From the NCBI RefSeq assembly GCF_030814995.1, contig NZ_JAUSVX010000009.1, positions 62,001 to 126,000 of the forward strand: a stretch of DNA of 64,000 nucleotides, written 5' to 3'. How positions within the stretch are numbered: position 1 is the stretch's first letter; each line of letters opens with the position of its first letter. Below are positions 17,630-25,846 of the stretch, piece by piece. Origin of the DNA: Labrys wisconsinensis (GTDB lineage: Bacteria > Pseudomonadota > Alphaproteobacteria > Rhizobiales > Labraceae). The position numbers were made by a program, and so were the translations under genes. The notes below the pieces were generated by a model. It searched no databases, was not told where the DNA came from, and saw nothing but the letters and a program-made list of their open reading frames with translations.

Positions 17630-18148
17630 ATGCTCGACGCCAGCAACCCGCCGGCGCTGTTCTTCGCGCCGTTCGTATCGTCGCCGATGCGGATCGAGCC
17701 GCATTGGATCGATTATAACGGCCATCTCAACATGGCCTATTACCACGTCCTGTTCGACAATGCCCTGGGCGAGGCCCTGGCGCTGGTCGGCCTCGGCGAG
17801 GATTACGTGCGCGAGCGCGACCGGTCGTTCTTCACCGGCGAGGTCCATGTCGTCTACAAGCGCGAGCTGCGCCTGGAGGACCCGGTGCGCGTGCGCCTGC
17901 AGCTGGTCGACTATGACGAGAAGCGCCTGCATATCTTCGAGGAGCTTTGCCACGCCTCCGAAGGCTGGGTCTCCGCCACCTGCGAGCTGATCTCGCTGCA
18001 TGTCGACCTCGCCACCCGCAAGGTCACGCCCTTCCCGCAGGACATCATCCGCAACCTCGAGCAGATGCGGTCCTCGCACGGCTGGCTGCCCACGCCCGAG
18101 ATCGTCGGCCGCTCGATCCGCATGCCGGCGCGGCTCGCCGCGCAGTGA
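17630..18148 (+). CDS. acyl-CoA thioesterase, 4HBT hotdog family
   Basis: A 172-residue protein with one hotdog domain. WIDYNGHLNMAYYHVLFDNA carries the Asp of the 4HBT active-site motif (D-Y-x-G-H-x-N). The family hydrolyses acyl-CoA thioesters; this subgroup is often found beside carnitine or fatty-acid genes, but there are none here. The start is ATG 17630 because GGAGGA lies seven bases upstream; an in-frame GTG at 17615 would put that sequence inside the coding region. Confidence 0.85.
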   Translation: MLDASNPPALFFAPFVSSPMRIEPHWIDYNGHLNMAYYHVLFDNALGEALALVGLGEDYVRERDRSFFTGEVHVVYKRELRLEDPVRVRLQLVDYDEKRLHIFEELCHASEGWVSATCELISLHVDLATRKVTPFPQDIIRNLEQMRSSHGWLPTPEIVGRSIRMPARLAAQ

Positions 18149-18194
18149 GGCCGGCGGCGCCTGCCGCCTCACGCCCGCGGCGAGCTCGAAAGAA

Positions 18195-18223
18195 GGCTTG
18201 CGGGACTCGCCGCCCCGCAAGCC
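18195..18223. terminator. bidirectional stem-loop between convergent genes
   Basis: GGCTTGCGGG pairs perfectly with CCCGCAAGCC across a 9-nt loop, between the thioesterase and GlsB-like genes that point at each other. There is no T-run, so it is a terminator candidate by position and strength only. Confidence 0.5.
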
Positions 18224-18239
18224 GGAACCGGGCGCAGGC

Positions 18240-18497
18240 TCAAAGGGAACGCTTGCCCACCACCGCGTGATAGACGAACAGCACGACGACGGCGCCGATC
18301 ACCGAGACGATGATGCTGGCGAAGTTCACCCCCGTCACGCCCGGACCGCCGAGCGCCGAGGACAGGAAGCCGCCGACGACGGCGCCGACGACGCCGAGCA
18401 CGATGTCCATCAAGAGCCCCTGCCCGCTCTTGTTGACGATCTTGCTGCCGATGAAGCCTGCGATCAGGCCGAGAACGAGCCAGGAGACGATACCCAT
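18240..18497 (-). CDS. GlsB/YeaQ/YmgE family stress-response membrane protein
   Basis: An 85-residue integral membrane protein with three hydrophobic helices and the family's glycine-rich faces (LVLGLIAGFIGSKIVNKSGQGLLMDIVLGVVGAVVGGFLSS). The family is linked to general stress and acid response but its biochemical role is not known. ATG 18497 is chosen because the family begins MGIVSWLVLG and GGGAGG lies about nine bases upstream. It is divergent from the YidB-like gene. Confidence 0.9.
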   Translation of the reverse strand: MGIVSWLVLGLIAGFIGSKIVNKSGQGLLMDIVLGVVGAVVGGFLSSALGGPGVTGVNFASIIVSVIGAVVVLFVYHAVVGKRSL

Positions 18498-18700
18498 GAT
18501 GCGATAGTCCTCCCAAAAGCAAAGCGGTTCCGGTACTATCCCGTCATCTGCGGGAATGCCTATCGATAGGGTCAAGCATCCCGTAGAAGCAAGAAGAGAA
18601 ATCGGCTCGACCGGGCCGCGGGGGCACTTGCCCACCGCTGCGGTCCCGGCCATGCTGCCGGGGTCGGCAAAAGCCGTTCCGCTTCTCGATGGAGGACGAT

Positions 18701-19174
18701 ATGGGACTTTTCGACGACGCCCTGAAGAACGCCGTGCCCGACGGCAACCTCACCAAGCCTCTGATCATCGCCGCCGGCGCGCTGATCCTCGGCAAGATGC
18801 TGAGCGGCCGCAGTGCGCCCCAGGAGGCCCAGCCGGCGCCGCAGCCCGTGCCGCAGGCGCCGCCTCCCGGCGCCGCGCCGGCGGGCGACGACGGCGGCCT
18901 GCTCGGCGGCCTCGGCGGCCTGCTCGGCAAGCTGCAGCAGGGCGGCCTTGCCGACGCGGCCAACAGCTGGGTCGGCACCGGCCAGAACCAGCCGGTGCAA
19001 CCGGGCCAGCTCGGCCAGGCGCTCGGCCAGAGCACGATCAGCGACCTCGCCAAGCAGGCGGGCATCAGCGAGCAGGACCTGCTCAACGGCCTGTCGCAGG
19101 TCCTGCCCGGGCTGATCGACAAGCTGACGCCGAACGGGCGCGTCCCGACGCATTCGGAGCTCGGCAGCTTCTAG
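18701..19174 (+). CDS. YidB family protein
   Basis: A 157-residue protein. It opens MGLFDDALKNAVPDGNL, then a short hydrophobic segment (IIAAGALILGKML), a Pro/Gln/Ala linker and a Gly/Leu repeat (GGLLGGLGGLLGKLQQGG). The C-terminal YidB/DUF937-type helical domain contains SWVGTGQNQPVQPGQLGQAL and ISEQDLLNGLSQVLPGLIDKLTPNG. Function is unknown. GGAGG five bases before the ATG fixes the start. Confidence 0.85.
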   Translation: MGLFDDALKNAVPDGNLTKPLIIAAGALILGKMLSGRSAPQEAQPAPQPVPQAPPPGAAPAGDDGGLLGGLGGLLGKLQQGGLADAANSWVGTGQNQPVQPGQLGQALGQSTISDLAKQAGISEQDLLNGLSQVLPGLIDKLTPNGRVPTHSELGSF

Positions 19175-19262
19175 AGCGTGATCGCTTCAAGTTGAATCGA
19201 CCACACTCTCTATCTCTTTGTTTTTACGCATTGTCTTGACGCGAACCGAGTGCCGGTTCGCC
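19173..19262 (+). repeat. dispersed intergenic repeat family, copy B
   Basis: It begins AGAGC at the stop codon of the YidB-like gene, continues through GTTGAATCG and CTCTTTGTTTTTACGC, and ends in the hairpin CGAACCG-AGTGC-CGGTTCG. The block order matches the copy at 11425-11531 in the other orientation. It fills most of the 150-bp gap to the ThDP enzyme, whose transcript converges here. Confidence 0.65.
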
Positions 19263-19324
19263 GGAAGATGCTTTGGCACCGGCAGGGCGGAGAGGCGGCG
19301 CGTCTCTCCGCCCTGCCCCGGCGA

Positions 19325-20872
19325 TCACAGGACCGCTTCGATGAGGAAGGGGCCGGGCCGCTTCAGTGCCGCGCCCAGCACGTCGCGGAAGGCCTCGCAG
19401 GTCGAGGCTCGTGCCGCCTCCACGCCGAAGCCGCGGGCCAGGGCGACCCAGTCGAGCGCCGGCTCGTCCAGGGTGAGCATGCGCTCGGCATTGCGGCCGA
19501 AGCGGGTGACGCCGACGGCCCGCATCTCGCCCTGCAGGATGGCGTAGGCCCGGTTGGCGAACACGATCGTCACCACGTCGAGGGCTTCGCGCGCCTGGGT
19601 CCACAGCCCCTGCAGCGTGTAGAGGCCGCTGCCGTCGGCCTGCAAGGCGATGGTCTTGCGTCCCGGGCAGGCGACCGCCGCGCCGCAGGCGAGCGGAATG
19701 CCGATGCCGATCGCCCCGCCGGTGTTCATGAGATAGTCGTGCGGGGCAGCCCCTTGCGTCAGGGCGTAGAACCGCCGTGCCGACGTCAGGGCCTCGTCGC
19801 AGATCACCGCCTGCTCCGGCATGGCCTGCGCCAGGATGACGGCGACCGCATCCTCGCTGAGCGCGCCGCCGGGCGTGCCGGCCTCCGCCGGTGCGGGGCC
19901 GTCCCCCGCCGCCGGGCCGGTGCCGAGGATGTCGGCCAGGCCCTGCAGCGCCGAGGCCGCGTCCTCGCCCGGCCGCGCCAGCGTGAGCAGGGCGCAGGTC
20001 CCGGGGGTGAGGCGGCTCGGCTTGCCGGGATAGGCGAAGAAGGCGACCGGCGGCGGCGCGTCGACCAGCACCAGCACGTCGAGATCGGCGAGCGCCGCCA
20101 GCGCCAGGTCGATGGGATAGGGGATGCGCGTCACCGGCGGGTGGCCGCGCCCGCGCTCCATGCGGCCGATCAACACCTCGCCGAACAGCCGGATCCCGTG
20201 CCGGCGGGCGATGCGGCCGGCGGCAGCCAGCGCCTCGCCGTGCCCGGCGCGGCCGCCCAGCAGCATGCCGACCCGGCCGGGGGCCCGGCGCACCGCCTCG
20301 GCGACGGCGCGAATCGCGCCCGGGTCCGCGGCGACGGGGCCGAGCGGCGGGTGCGGTTCGACGGGGGGCGTCGATGCGGCGCTCCAGGCGGCATCGGCGG
20401 GGAGGATGACGGTGGCGACGCCCGGCAGGGCAACCGCCGCCTCGCAGGCCGCCCGGGCGGTGGGGCCGACATCGTCGGGACCCGAGGCCCGGCGCAGCCA
20501 GTGCGACACCGGCCGGGCGAAGCTCTCGATGTCGCTGGTCAGCGGCGCGTCGAAGTGCAGGTGATAGGCGGCGTGGTCGCCGACCACGTTGACGATCGGC
20601 GTGCGCGCCCGGCGGGCATTGTGCAGGTTGGCCAGCCCGTTGGCGAGGCCGGGGCCGGTGTGCAGCAGCGTGGCGGCCGGCTTGCCCGCCATCCGGCCGT
20701 AACCGTCCGCCGCGCCGGTGACCACCCCCTCGGACAGGCCGAGGATGCAGCGCATCTGCGGCCGCCGGTCGAGCGCCGCGACGAAATGCATTTCCGAGGT
20801 GCCGGGATTGGCGAAGCAGACATCGACCCCGTGGGCCAGCAGCACGTCGCAGAGATGGTCGGCACCGTTCAT
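19325..20872 (-). CDS. thiamine diphosphate-dependent enzyme, acetolactate synthase-like
   Basis: A 515-residue ThDP enzyme with the usual three domains. The N-terminal Pyr domain holds the cofactor-activating Glu48 in GLSEGVVTGAADGYGRMAGK. A central domain follows. The C-terminal PP domain has ADGSGLYTLQGLW and, after the usual spacing, FANRAYAIL, which replaces the family's NN with AN. It resembles the acetolactate synthase/benzoylformate decarboxylase branch, so a 2-keto acid is the probable substrate. No small subunit is nearby and no biosynthetic context is visible. The start at 20872 is set by a G-rich ribosome-binding site and the conserved N-terminus. Confidence 0.85.
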   Translation of the reverse strand: MNGADHLCDVLLAHGVDVCFANPGTSEMHFVAALDRRPQMRCILGLSEGVVTGAADGYGRMAGKPAATLLHTGPGLANGLANLHNARRARTPIVNVVGDHAAYHLHFDAPLTSDIESFARPVSHWLRRASGPDDVGPTARAACEAAVALPGVATVILPADAAWSAASTPPVEPHPPLGPVAADPGAIRAVAEAVRRAPGRVGMLLGGRAGHGEALAAAGRIARRHGIRLFGEVLIGRMERGRGHPPVTRIPYPIDLALAALADLDVLVLVDAPPPVAFFAYPGKPSRLTPGTCALLTLARPGEDAASALQGLADILGTGPAAGDGPAPAEAGTPGGALSEDAVAVILAQAMPEQAVICDEALTSARRFYALTQGAAPHDYLMNTGGAIGIGIPLACGAAVACPGRKTIALQADGSGLYTLQGLWTQAREALDVVTIVFANRAYAILQGEMRAVGVTRFGRNAERMLTLDEPALDWVALARGFGVEAARASTCEAFRDVLGAALKRPGPFLIEAVL

Positions 20873-21027
20873 GGCAGGCCCCCCGGGGATCTGGTGCCAA
20901 GCTAGCGCCGTTCGCCTCCGCCTGCATAGCGGTCGCGGCCGCCGCGGCGGTGCACGACTGCGCCGGCGGGGTCGTGCGGAGGCATGGCAATCTCGACGCC
21001 GCTCCCCATCTGTTCCATGGTCTCGTG

Positions 21028-23394
21028 ATGGAATCACCCGAACAGAGCCGCGTGCCCGACGCCTCCGCCCCGCCTCCCCGTCCCGCTCCCGGCGGCATCG
21101 CCGCGAGGGCGCGCGCCCTCGCCGCCCCGGCGGCCTATCTCGCCGGGCTCAACCCCGAGCAGCGCGCCGCGGTGGAGACGCTGGACGGGCCCGTGCTGGT
21201 GCTGGCCGGCGCCGGCACCGGCAAGACGCGGGTGCTGACCACGCGCATCGCCCATATCCTGGCCAGCGGCCGGGCTTCGCCGCACCAGATCCTCGCCGTC
21301 ACCTTCACCAACAAGGCGGCGCGCGAGATGCGCCAGCGCATCGGCACGCTGATCGGCGAGAGCGTCGAGGGCATGCCCTGGCTCGGCACCTTCCACGCCA
21401 TCGGCGTCAAGATCCTGCGCCGCCATGCCGAGCTCGTCGGCCTCAAGTCCAGCTTCACCATCCTCGACACCGACGACCAGGTCCGGCTGATGAAGCAGGT
21501 GATCGAGGCCGAGGGCATCGACGAGAAGCGCTGGCCGGCCCGCCAGCTGGCGCAATGGATCGACGGCTGGAAGAACCGCGGCCTGACGCCGGACCTCGTG
21601 CCCGCCGGCGAGGCGGCGGGCTTCGGCAACGGCCGCGGCGGCAAGCTCTACGGCGCCTATCAGGAGCGGCTGAAGACGCTCAACGCCGTGGATTTCGGCG
21701 ACCTGCTGCTCGAGACCATCCGGCTGTTCCGCCAGAATCCCGGCGTGCTGGCCGATTATCACCGGCGCTTCCGCTTCATGCTGGTCGACGAGTACCAGGA
21801 CACCAACACGGCGCAGTATCTGTGGCTGCGCCTGCTGGCCCAGACGCCGGCGGGCGAGAGGCCGAACCTGTGTTGCGTCGGCGACGACGACCAGTCGATC
21901 TATGGCTGGCGCGGCGCCGAGGTCGACAACATCCTGCGCTTCGAGAAGGATTTCCCCGGCGCCGTGGTGATCCGCCTGGAGCGCAACTACCGCTCCACGG
22001 GCCATATCCTGGCCACGGCCGCCCATCTGATCGCCCACAACGAGGGGCGGCTCGGCAAGACGCTGTTCACCGACGACGAGGAGGGCGAGAGGGTCACGGT
22101 TTCCGGCTCCTGGGATTCCGGCGAGGAGGCGCGCGCCATCGGCGACGAGATCGAGGCGCTGCAGCGCAAGGGCCAGTCCCTCGACGAGATCGCCATCCTG
22201 GTCCGCGCCTCGTTCCAGATGCGCGAGTTCGAGGACCGCTTCGTCACGCTCGGCCTGCCCTATCGCGTCATCGGCGGCCCGCGCTTCTACGAGCGGGCCG
22301 AGATCCGCGACGCCCTCGCCTATTTCCGCGCCACCGTGCAGACGGCCGACGACCTCGCCTTCGAGCGCATCGCCAACGTGCCCAAGCGCGGCCTGGGCGA
22401 GGCGACCATGCAGATCCTGCACGACTATGGCCGCCGCAACGGCGTGCCGCTGATGCAGGCGGCCCGGGTGCTGGTCGAGACCGAGGAGCTGAAGCCCAAG
22501 CCGCGCCAGACCCTGCGCGATCTGATGACGTCGTTCGCGCGCTGGGCGGCCCAGGTCGAGGCGCTGCCGCACCAGGAGCTGGCCGAGCTGATCCTGGAGG
22601 AGAGCGGCTACACCGAAATGTGGCAGAAGGACCGCTCGGCCGAGGCGGCGGGCCGGCTGGAGAACCTCAAGGAGCTGGTCCGCTCGATGGAGGGCTTCGA
22701 GAACATGGCCGGCTTCCTCGAGCACATTTCGCTGGTCATGGACACGGCCGAGGGTGACGGCGAGGAGAAGGTGTCGATCATGACCCTGCACGCCGCCAAG
22801 GGCCTGGAATTCGAGACCGTGTTCCTGCCGGGCTGGGAGGAGGCGCTGTTCCCGCATCCGCGCTCGCTCGACGAGAACGGCCGGGCCGGCCTCGAGGAGG
22901 AGCGGCGGCTCGCCTATGTCGGCCTGACGCGGGCGCGCCGGCGGGCCAAGGTGTGGTTCGCGTCCAATCGCCGCATCCACGGCCTGTGGCAATCGACCAT
23001 CCCCTCGCGCTTCGTCGACGAGCTGCCGGAGGCGCATGTCGAGGTGGTGCAGGCCGCGTCCTACGGATCGAGCGGCCTCGGCATGAGCCGCTTCGACCGG
23101 GCGCAACCCTTCGCCGGCTCGAGCTATGCGACGCCGGGATGGCAGCGTGCGCAGGCCAACATGGCGGCGGGCTTCAAGGCGACGGCCGGCCCGCGCCGCG
23201 AATCCATGACCATCGAAGGCGAGCTGGTGGCCAAGTCCACCGGCACCGTCTCGCCGTTCAAGGTCGGGGACCGGGTGTTCCATCTCAAGTTCGGCAATGG
23301 CGACGTGGCCGAGGTCGACGGCAACAAGCTCTCGGTGGACTTCGACAAGGCCGGCCGCAAGCGTGTCGTCGACAGCTTCGTCGAGCGGGCCTGA
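21028..23394 (+). CDS. uvrD: ATP-dependent DNA helicase UvrD/PcrA
   Basis: A 788-residue SF1A helicase acting in nucleotide excision and mismatch repair, moving 3' to 5'. Motif I AGAGTGKT is at about residues 60-67, motif Ia AVTFTNKAAREM, motif II LVDEYQDTN at about 252, motif III GDDDQSIYGWRGA, motif IV RNYRST and motif VI EERRLAYVGLTRARRR at about 625. Residues 743-788 form the Tudor-like tail (FKVGDRVFHLKFGNGDV) that contacts RNA polymerase in UvrD/PcrA. The start MESPEQ (21028) is uncertain; an earlier ATG at 20950 is in frame. I see no perfect LexA box upstream. Confidence 0.96.
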   Translation: MESPEQSRVPDASAPPPRPAPGGIAARARALAAPAAYLAGLNPEQRAAVETLDGPVLVLAGAGTGKTRVLTTRIAHILASGRASPHQILAVTFTNKAAREMRQRIGTLIGESVEGMPWLGTFHAIGVKILRRHAELVGLKSSFTILDTDDQVRLMKQVIEAEGIDEKRWPARQLAQWIDGWKNRGLTPDLVPAGEAAGFGNGRGGKLYGAYQERLKTLNAVDFGDLLLETIRLFRQNPGVLADYHRRFRFMLVDEYQDTNTAQYLWLRLLAQTPAGERPNLCCVGDDDQSIYGWRGAEVDNILRFEKDFPGAVVIRLERNYRSTGHILATAAHLIAHNEGRLGKTLFTDDEEGERVTVSGSWDSGEEARAIGDEIEALQRKGQSLDEIAILVRASFQMREFEDRFVTLGLPYRVIGGPRFYERAEIRDALAYFRATVQTADDLAFERIANVPKRGLGEATMQILHDYGRRNGVPLMQAARVLVETEELKPKPRQTLRDLMTSFARWAAQVEALPHQELAELILEESGYTEMWQKDRSAEAAGRLENLKELVRSMEGFENMAGFLEHISLVMDTAEGDGEEKVSIMTLHAAKGLEFETVFLPGWEEALFPHPRSLDENGRAGLEEERRLAYVGLTRARRRAKVWFASNRRIHGLWQSTIPSRFVDELPEAHVEVVQAASYGSSGLGMSRFDRAQPFAGSSYATPGWQRAQANMAAGFKATAGPRRESMTIEGELVAKSTGTVSPFKVGDRVFHLKFGNGDVAEVDGNKLSVDFDKAGRKRVVDSFVERA

Positions 23395-23507
23395 CCGCGG
23401 ATGAACCGTATATGAACGGCCGGTGCATCGGCCATTCAGTGCCGGTATCATACAAATGCCCGCATCATCAGGCAGGCTCATCTAGAACGAGCCAGATGGA
23501 GGCTTTG

Positions 23508-23936
23508 ATGTTCCGCAAACTTGCGACGGCTTTGGTCGCCACTCTTGTGATTGGCGGCTCGGTTCTTTCCACGACCAGCTCTGCAGAGGCTGGCGGGAGT
23601 GTCTTCATCCCGCGTCACGGCGGCGGTGGCTGGGGCCATGGCGGCGGTGGCTGGGGTCATGGTGGCGGTGGCTGGGGTCATGGTGGCGGCGGCTGGGGCC
23701 GTGGCGGCGGCTGGGGTCACCGCGGCGGCTGGGGCTGGGGCGGCGCTGCCGCGGCCGGCTTCGTCGGCGGCGCGTTGCTGGGCTCGGCCCTGGCGGCTCC
23801 GGGCTACGGCTACTATGACGGCCCCGACTACTACGCCCCCGGCCCGGCCTATTACGGCCCTGCCTGCTACTGGCGTCGGCAGCGCTTCTTCGACGGCTAC
23901 TACTGGCGCGTGCGCCGCGTCGAGGTCTGCGACTGA
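23508..23936 (+). CDS. secreted Gly/Trp/His-rich repeat protein
   Basis: A 142-residue exported protein. A signal peptide (MFRKLATALVATLVIGGSVLSTTSSAEA) precedes four near-identical GGGGWGH heptads, further Gly/Trp/His sequence, a hydrophobic Ala/Gly helix (AAAAGFVGGALLGSALA), a Tyr/Pro-rich stretch and a basic C-terminus WRRQRFFDGYYWRVRRVEVCD. Proteins of this design are frequent in rhizobia and uncharacterised. The His/Trp repeats suggest metal or surface binding, but this is a guess. ATG 23508 has GGAGG six bases upstream. A strong terminator follows. Confidence 0.8.
   Translation: MFRKLATALVATLVIGGSVLSTTSSAEAGGSVFIPRHGGGGWGHGGGGWGHGGGGWGHGGGGWGRGGGWGHRGGWGWGGAAAAGFVGGALLGSALAAPGYGYYDGPDYYAPGPAYYGPACYWRRQRFFDGYYWRVRRVEVCD
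23621..23704 (+). repeat. four 21-bp tandem repeats in coding sequence
   Basis: Four head-to-tail copies of a 21-bp unit (YGGCGGTGGCTGGGGYCATG plus G), each encoding the heptad GGGGWGH or a close variant. Copies differ at one to a few bases, so copy number could vary between strains by slippage. Confidence 0.9.
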
Positions 23937-23964
23937 CGCAGCCTGACCCTGCCGATCCCAAAGA

Positions 23965-23988
23965 GCCGGCCCGAAAGGCCGGCTTTTT
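23965..23988 (+). terminator. Rho-independent terminator
   Basis: GCCGGCC pairs with GGCCGGC across the loop CGAAA and is followed directly by TTTTT. It lies 28 bp after the stop of the Gly/Trp-rich protein gene. The best canonical terminator in the window. Confidence 0.9.
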
Positions 23989-24113
23989 GCTGCGTCCGCG
24001 CAGAGCCTGGCCAGAAACGTGAAAAGCCCGCCTCGGCGGACCGGGACGGGCTCGGGCAACCGGATGCCGACGACGCGGCCCCGGGCGGGGCCGGCGCGTC
24101 GGCGCACGGCGGC

Positions 24114-24329
24114 TCAGAGTTGCTTGCCGGTGGCCTTCGCCGCCTTGTTGGCGCCGGCTTTGACGGCGGCCTTGGCATCGCCGACGGCCTTCTGGACGCG
24201 GCCCTTGGCTTCCTGCGCCGCGCCTTGGGCTTCCATCTGCCTGGAGCCCGTGGCCTTGCCGGCGGCCTGCTTCACCTTGCCCGCCGCCTGGTTGGCGATG
24301 CCGGACACCTTGTCAGCCGTGCTACCCAT
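24114..24329 (-). CDS. CsbD-like stress protein
   Basis: A 71-residue, Ala/Lys/Gly-rich hydrophilic protein with the CsbD pattern ([48 protein letters not shown]). CsbD-like proteins are induced by general stress; their function is unknown. ATG 24329 (MGSTADK) is used because the family begins there and GGGAGGG lies about ten bases upstream; the frame continues open to 24371. Confidence 0.85.
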   Translation of the reverse strand: MGSTADKVSGIANQAAGKVKQAAGKATGSRQMEAQGAAQEAKGRVQKAVGDAKAAVKAGANKAAKATGKQL

Positions 24330-24440
24330 GACGTTCGACCCTCCCGCGACGCGTCCCCCATGGGGCGCCATCGCGGCCCCACAACGCCGTTGCGGCCCGT
24401 TTGTTCCATGAAGCCGGCAAAAAGGATCGCTTCGGCCGAC

Positions 24441-24671
24441 TCAGTGCAGCGCCGTGGCGAACTCGAGGAAGAACAGCACGTCGCCCTGCTCGTCGGTGCA
24501 TTCGAAGGCGCTGGCGGAGACGTCGATGCCGGCCAGGAGAGCGTCGACCAGCACCGCCCGGACCGCCTCCATGCCCTCTTCCAGGGCCTGCGCGACATCG
24601 CGCGCCTCATAGCCCTCGTCGTCGATCGTCAGGCCGTCCTGCTGGCGCAGGTGAAAGTAGAACCGAGACAT
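24441..24671 (-). CDS. DUF6894-like small protein
   Basis: A 76-residue protein, MSRFYFHLRQQDGLTIDDEGYEARDVAQALEEGMEAVRAVLVDALL, matching the rhizobial DUF6894 pattern: a FHLR/FHVR strand, a DDEG turn, then a helix of acidic/Ala residues. Function is unknown; these genes are numerous in Hyphomicrobiales. It lies between the CsbD-like gene and the terminator of the next operon. Confidence 0.75.
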   Translation of the reverse strand: MSRFYFHLRQQDGLTIDDEGYEARDVAQALEEGMEAVRAVLVDALLAGIDVSASAFECTDEQGDVLFFLEFATALH

Positions 24672-24792
24672 GACCGATCCCGCAAATGGAGAGGTTCTGC
24701 AGGCTCAATATCGAACGATCCCGATCCGTTCCTTTTCTTGATGGCCCGCGTTTCCCATTCTGATCATAGACGCGGCCACGTGAGCCAATCAA

Positions 24793-24821
24793 GAAGAAGG
24801 CGTGCAGCGCACGCCTTCTTC
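24793..24821 (-). terminator. terminator of the dimethylformamidase-like/ABC operon
   Basis: A perfect 13-bp stem GAAGAAGGCGTGC/GCACGCCTTCTTC with a 3-nt loop lies 30 bp after the stop of the solute-binding protein gene. In the minus orientation it is followed by TTGATT. Stem strength and position make it the likely operon end. Confidence 0.75.
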
Positions 24822-24850
24822 AACCCCTTGTTGACGACGCCGGCGGGGAC

Positions 24851-25807
24851 TCAGTCGCCGGGGTGGTCCTTCAGGAATTGCGCGGCATTGTCCCTGGTGA
24901 TGATGCCCTGGATCGGTACAGCGACGTCGCCGGGCTTCTCGCCGGCAAGAACGCGAGCCGCCGTATCGACCGCCGTTTCGCCAAAGGCCCAGTACGGATA
25001 GATCACCGTCGCATCGATGATGTCACCGGCGGCGATCATTTTCACGGCAGCGGCCTGGCCGTCATGACCGATGACGAGCATATCCTTGTTGGCCCGTTTC
25101 AGGGCTTCGACCGCGCCGATCAGCGCGATGTCCGTATCGGAATAGAGCCCCTTCAGGTCCGGGAACGCGGTGAGCCAGTTTTCCATCAGGGCCCGCGCCT
25201 TGAGGGGATCGCAGAAGGCGTCACCGGTCACCGCGACCTTGATACCGGAGCCCTGGAGTCCATCGAGGAATCCATCCTGCCTGTTGTCCATCTGGGTGTT
25301 GCCGGCGTAGCAACGAAGGACGGCAATCCTGTCACCCGGCTTCAGTTTGCTGGCCATGTATTCGCCGGCGGGCCTTGGGGCGGCGCGGTCGTCGAACTGA
25401 ATTCTCGCGGCGGCATTTTTCAAGGTCGGGATCGGGACCGAGTTGGTGATGACCTTTACGCCCTGCGCCTGCGCCTTTTCCAGAGCGGGCGTCAGTTGTT
25501 CGCCGGCCTCACCGGGGTCGATGACAATGACGTCGAGTCCTCTCGTAACCGCAGACTCGATTTTTGCGATCAGCTCGGGAGCGGTGTTTCTGCTTGCGCC
25601 GGCCGTGAACTGGAACTTGATTCCCGGATACTTGCCGGCTTCCTTCCTGGCGGCATCGAGTTGGCTGATATAGGCTTGGTCGTCCAGGGTCGGCACGATA
25701 TAGAGGACTTGTCCGGTTGGACGCTGGGCGAGGGCATCGAGCGGGAAGCATGCCAGGGAGCCCATTGCCGCCAGGCCGAAAAGCAGATTCATCGTCCGAT
25801 TGGTCAC
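24851..25807 (-). CDS. substrate-binding protein, CUT2/ribose-type ABC importer
   Basis: A 318-residue periplasmic binding protein of the Peripla_BP_4 fold. A signal peptide MTNRTMNLLFGLAAMGSLACFPLDALAQ is followed by the two-lobe pattern of ribose/autoinducer-2-type binders: TLDDQAYISQLDAARKEA, a DVIVIDPGEAGEQ hinge region, YSDTDIALIGAVEALK and GHDGQAAAVKMIAAG. It is the last gene of the leftward operon with the permease, ATPase and dimethylformamidase-like enzyme. The ligand is probably the amide-containing compound that enzyme attacks; a sugar is possible from family alone. Confidence 0.88.
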   Translation of the reverse strand: MTNRTMNLLFGLAAMGSLACFPLDALAQRPTGQVLYIVPTLDDQAYISQLDAARKEAGKYPGIKFQFTAGASRNTAPELIAKIESAVTRGLDVIVIDPGEAGEQLTPALEKAQAQGVKVITNSVPIPTLKNAAARIQFDDRAAPRPAGEYMASKLKPGDRIAVLRCYAGNTQMDNRQDGFLDGLQGSGIKVAVTGDAFCDPLKARALMENWLTAFPDLKGLYSDTDIALIGAVEALKRANKDMLVIGHDGQAAAVKMIAAGDIIDATVIYPYWAFGETAVDTAARVLAGEKPGDVAVPIQGIITRDNAAQFLKDHPGD

Positions 25808-25846
25808 GTCGTTCTCCCTCTGCTGGTTGAGATCCTATCCAACGGC

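Noticed and set aside
20872-21028. Search for a LexA box before uvrD.
   Set aside because: No GTTC-N7-GTTC or its complement is present in the short divergent region; only single GTTC occurrences.
21034-23481. An 815-residue minus-strand open frame.
   Set aside because: Antisense of uvrD, which has complete helicase motifs; the shadow product has none.
23621-23704. Tandem repeats considered as a possible CRISPR-like array.
   Set aside because: Units are contiguous 21-bp coding repeats without spacers.
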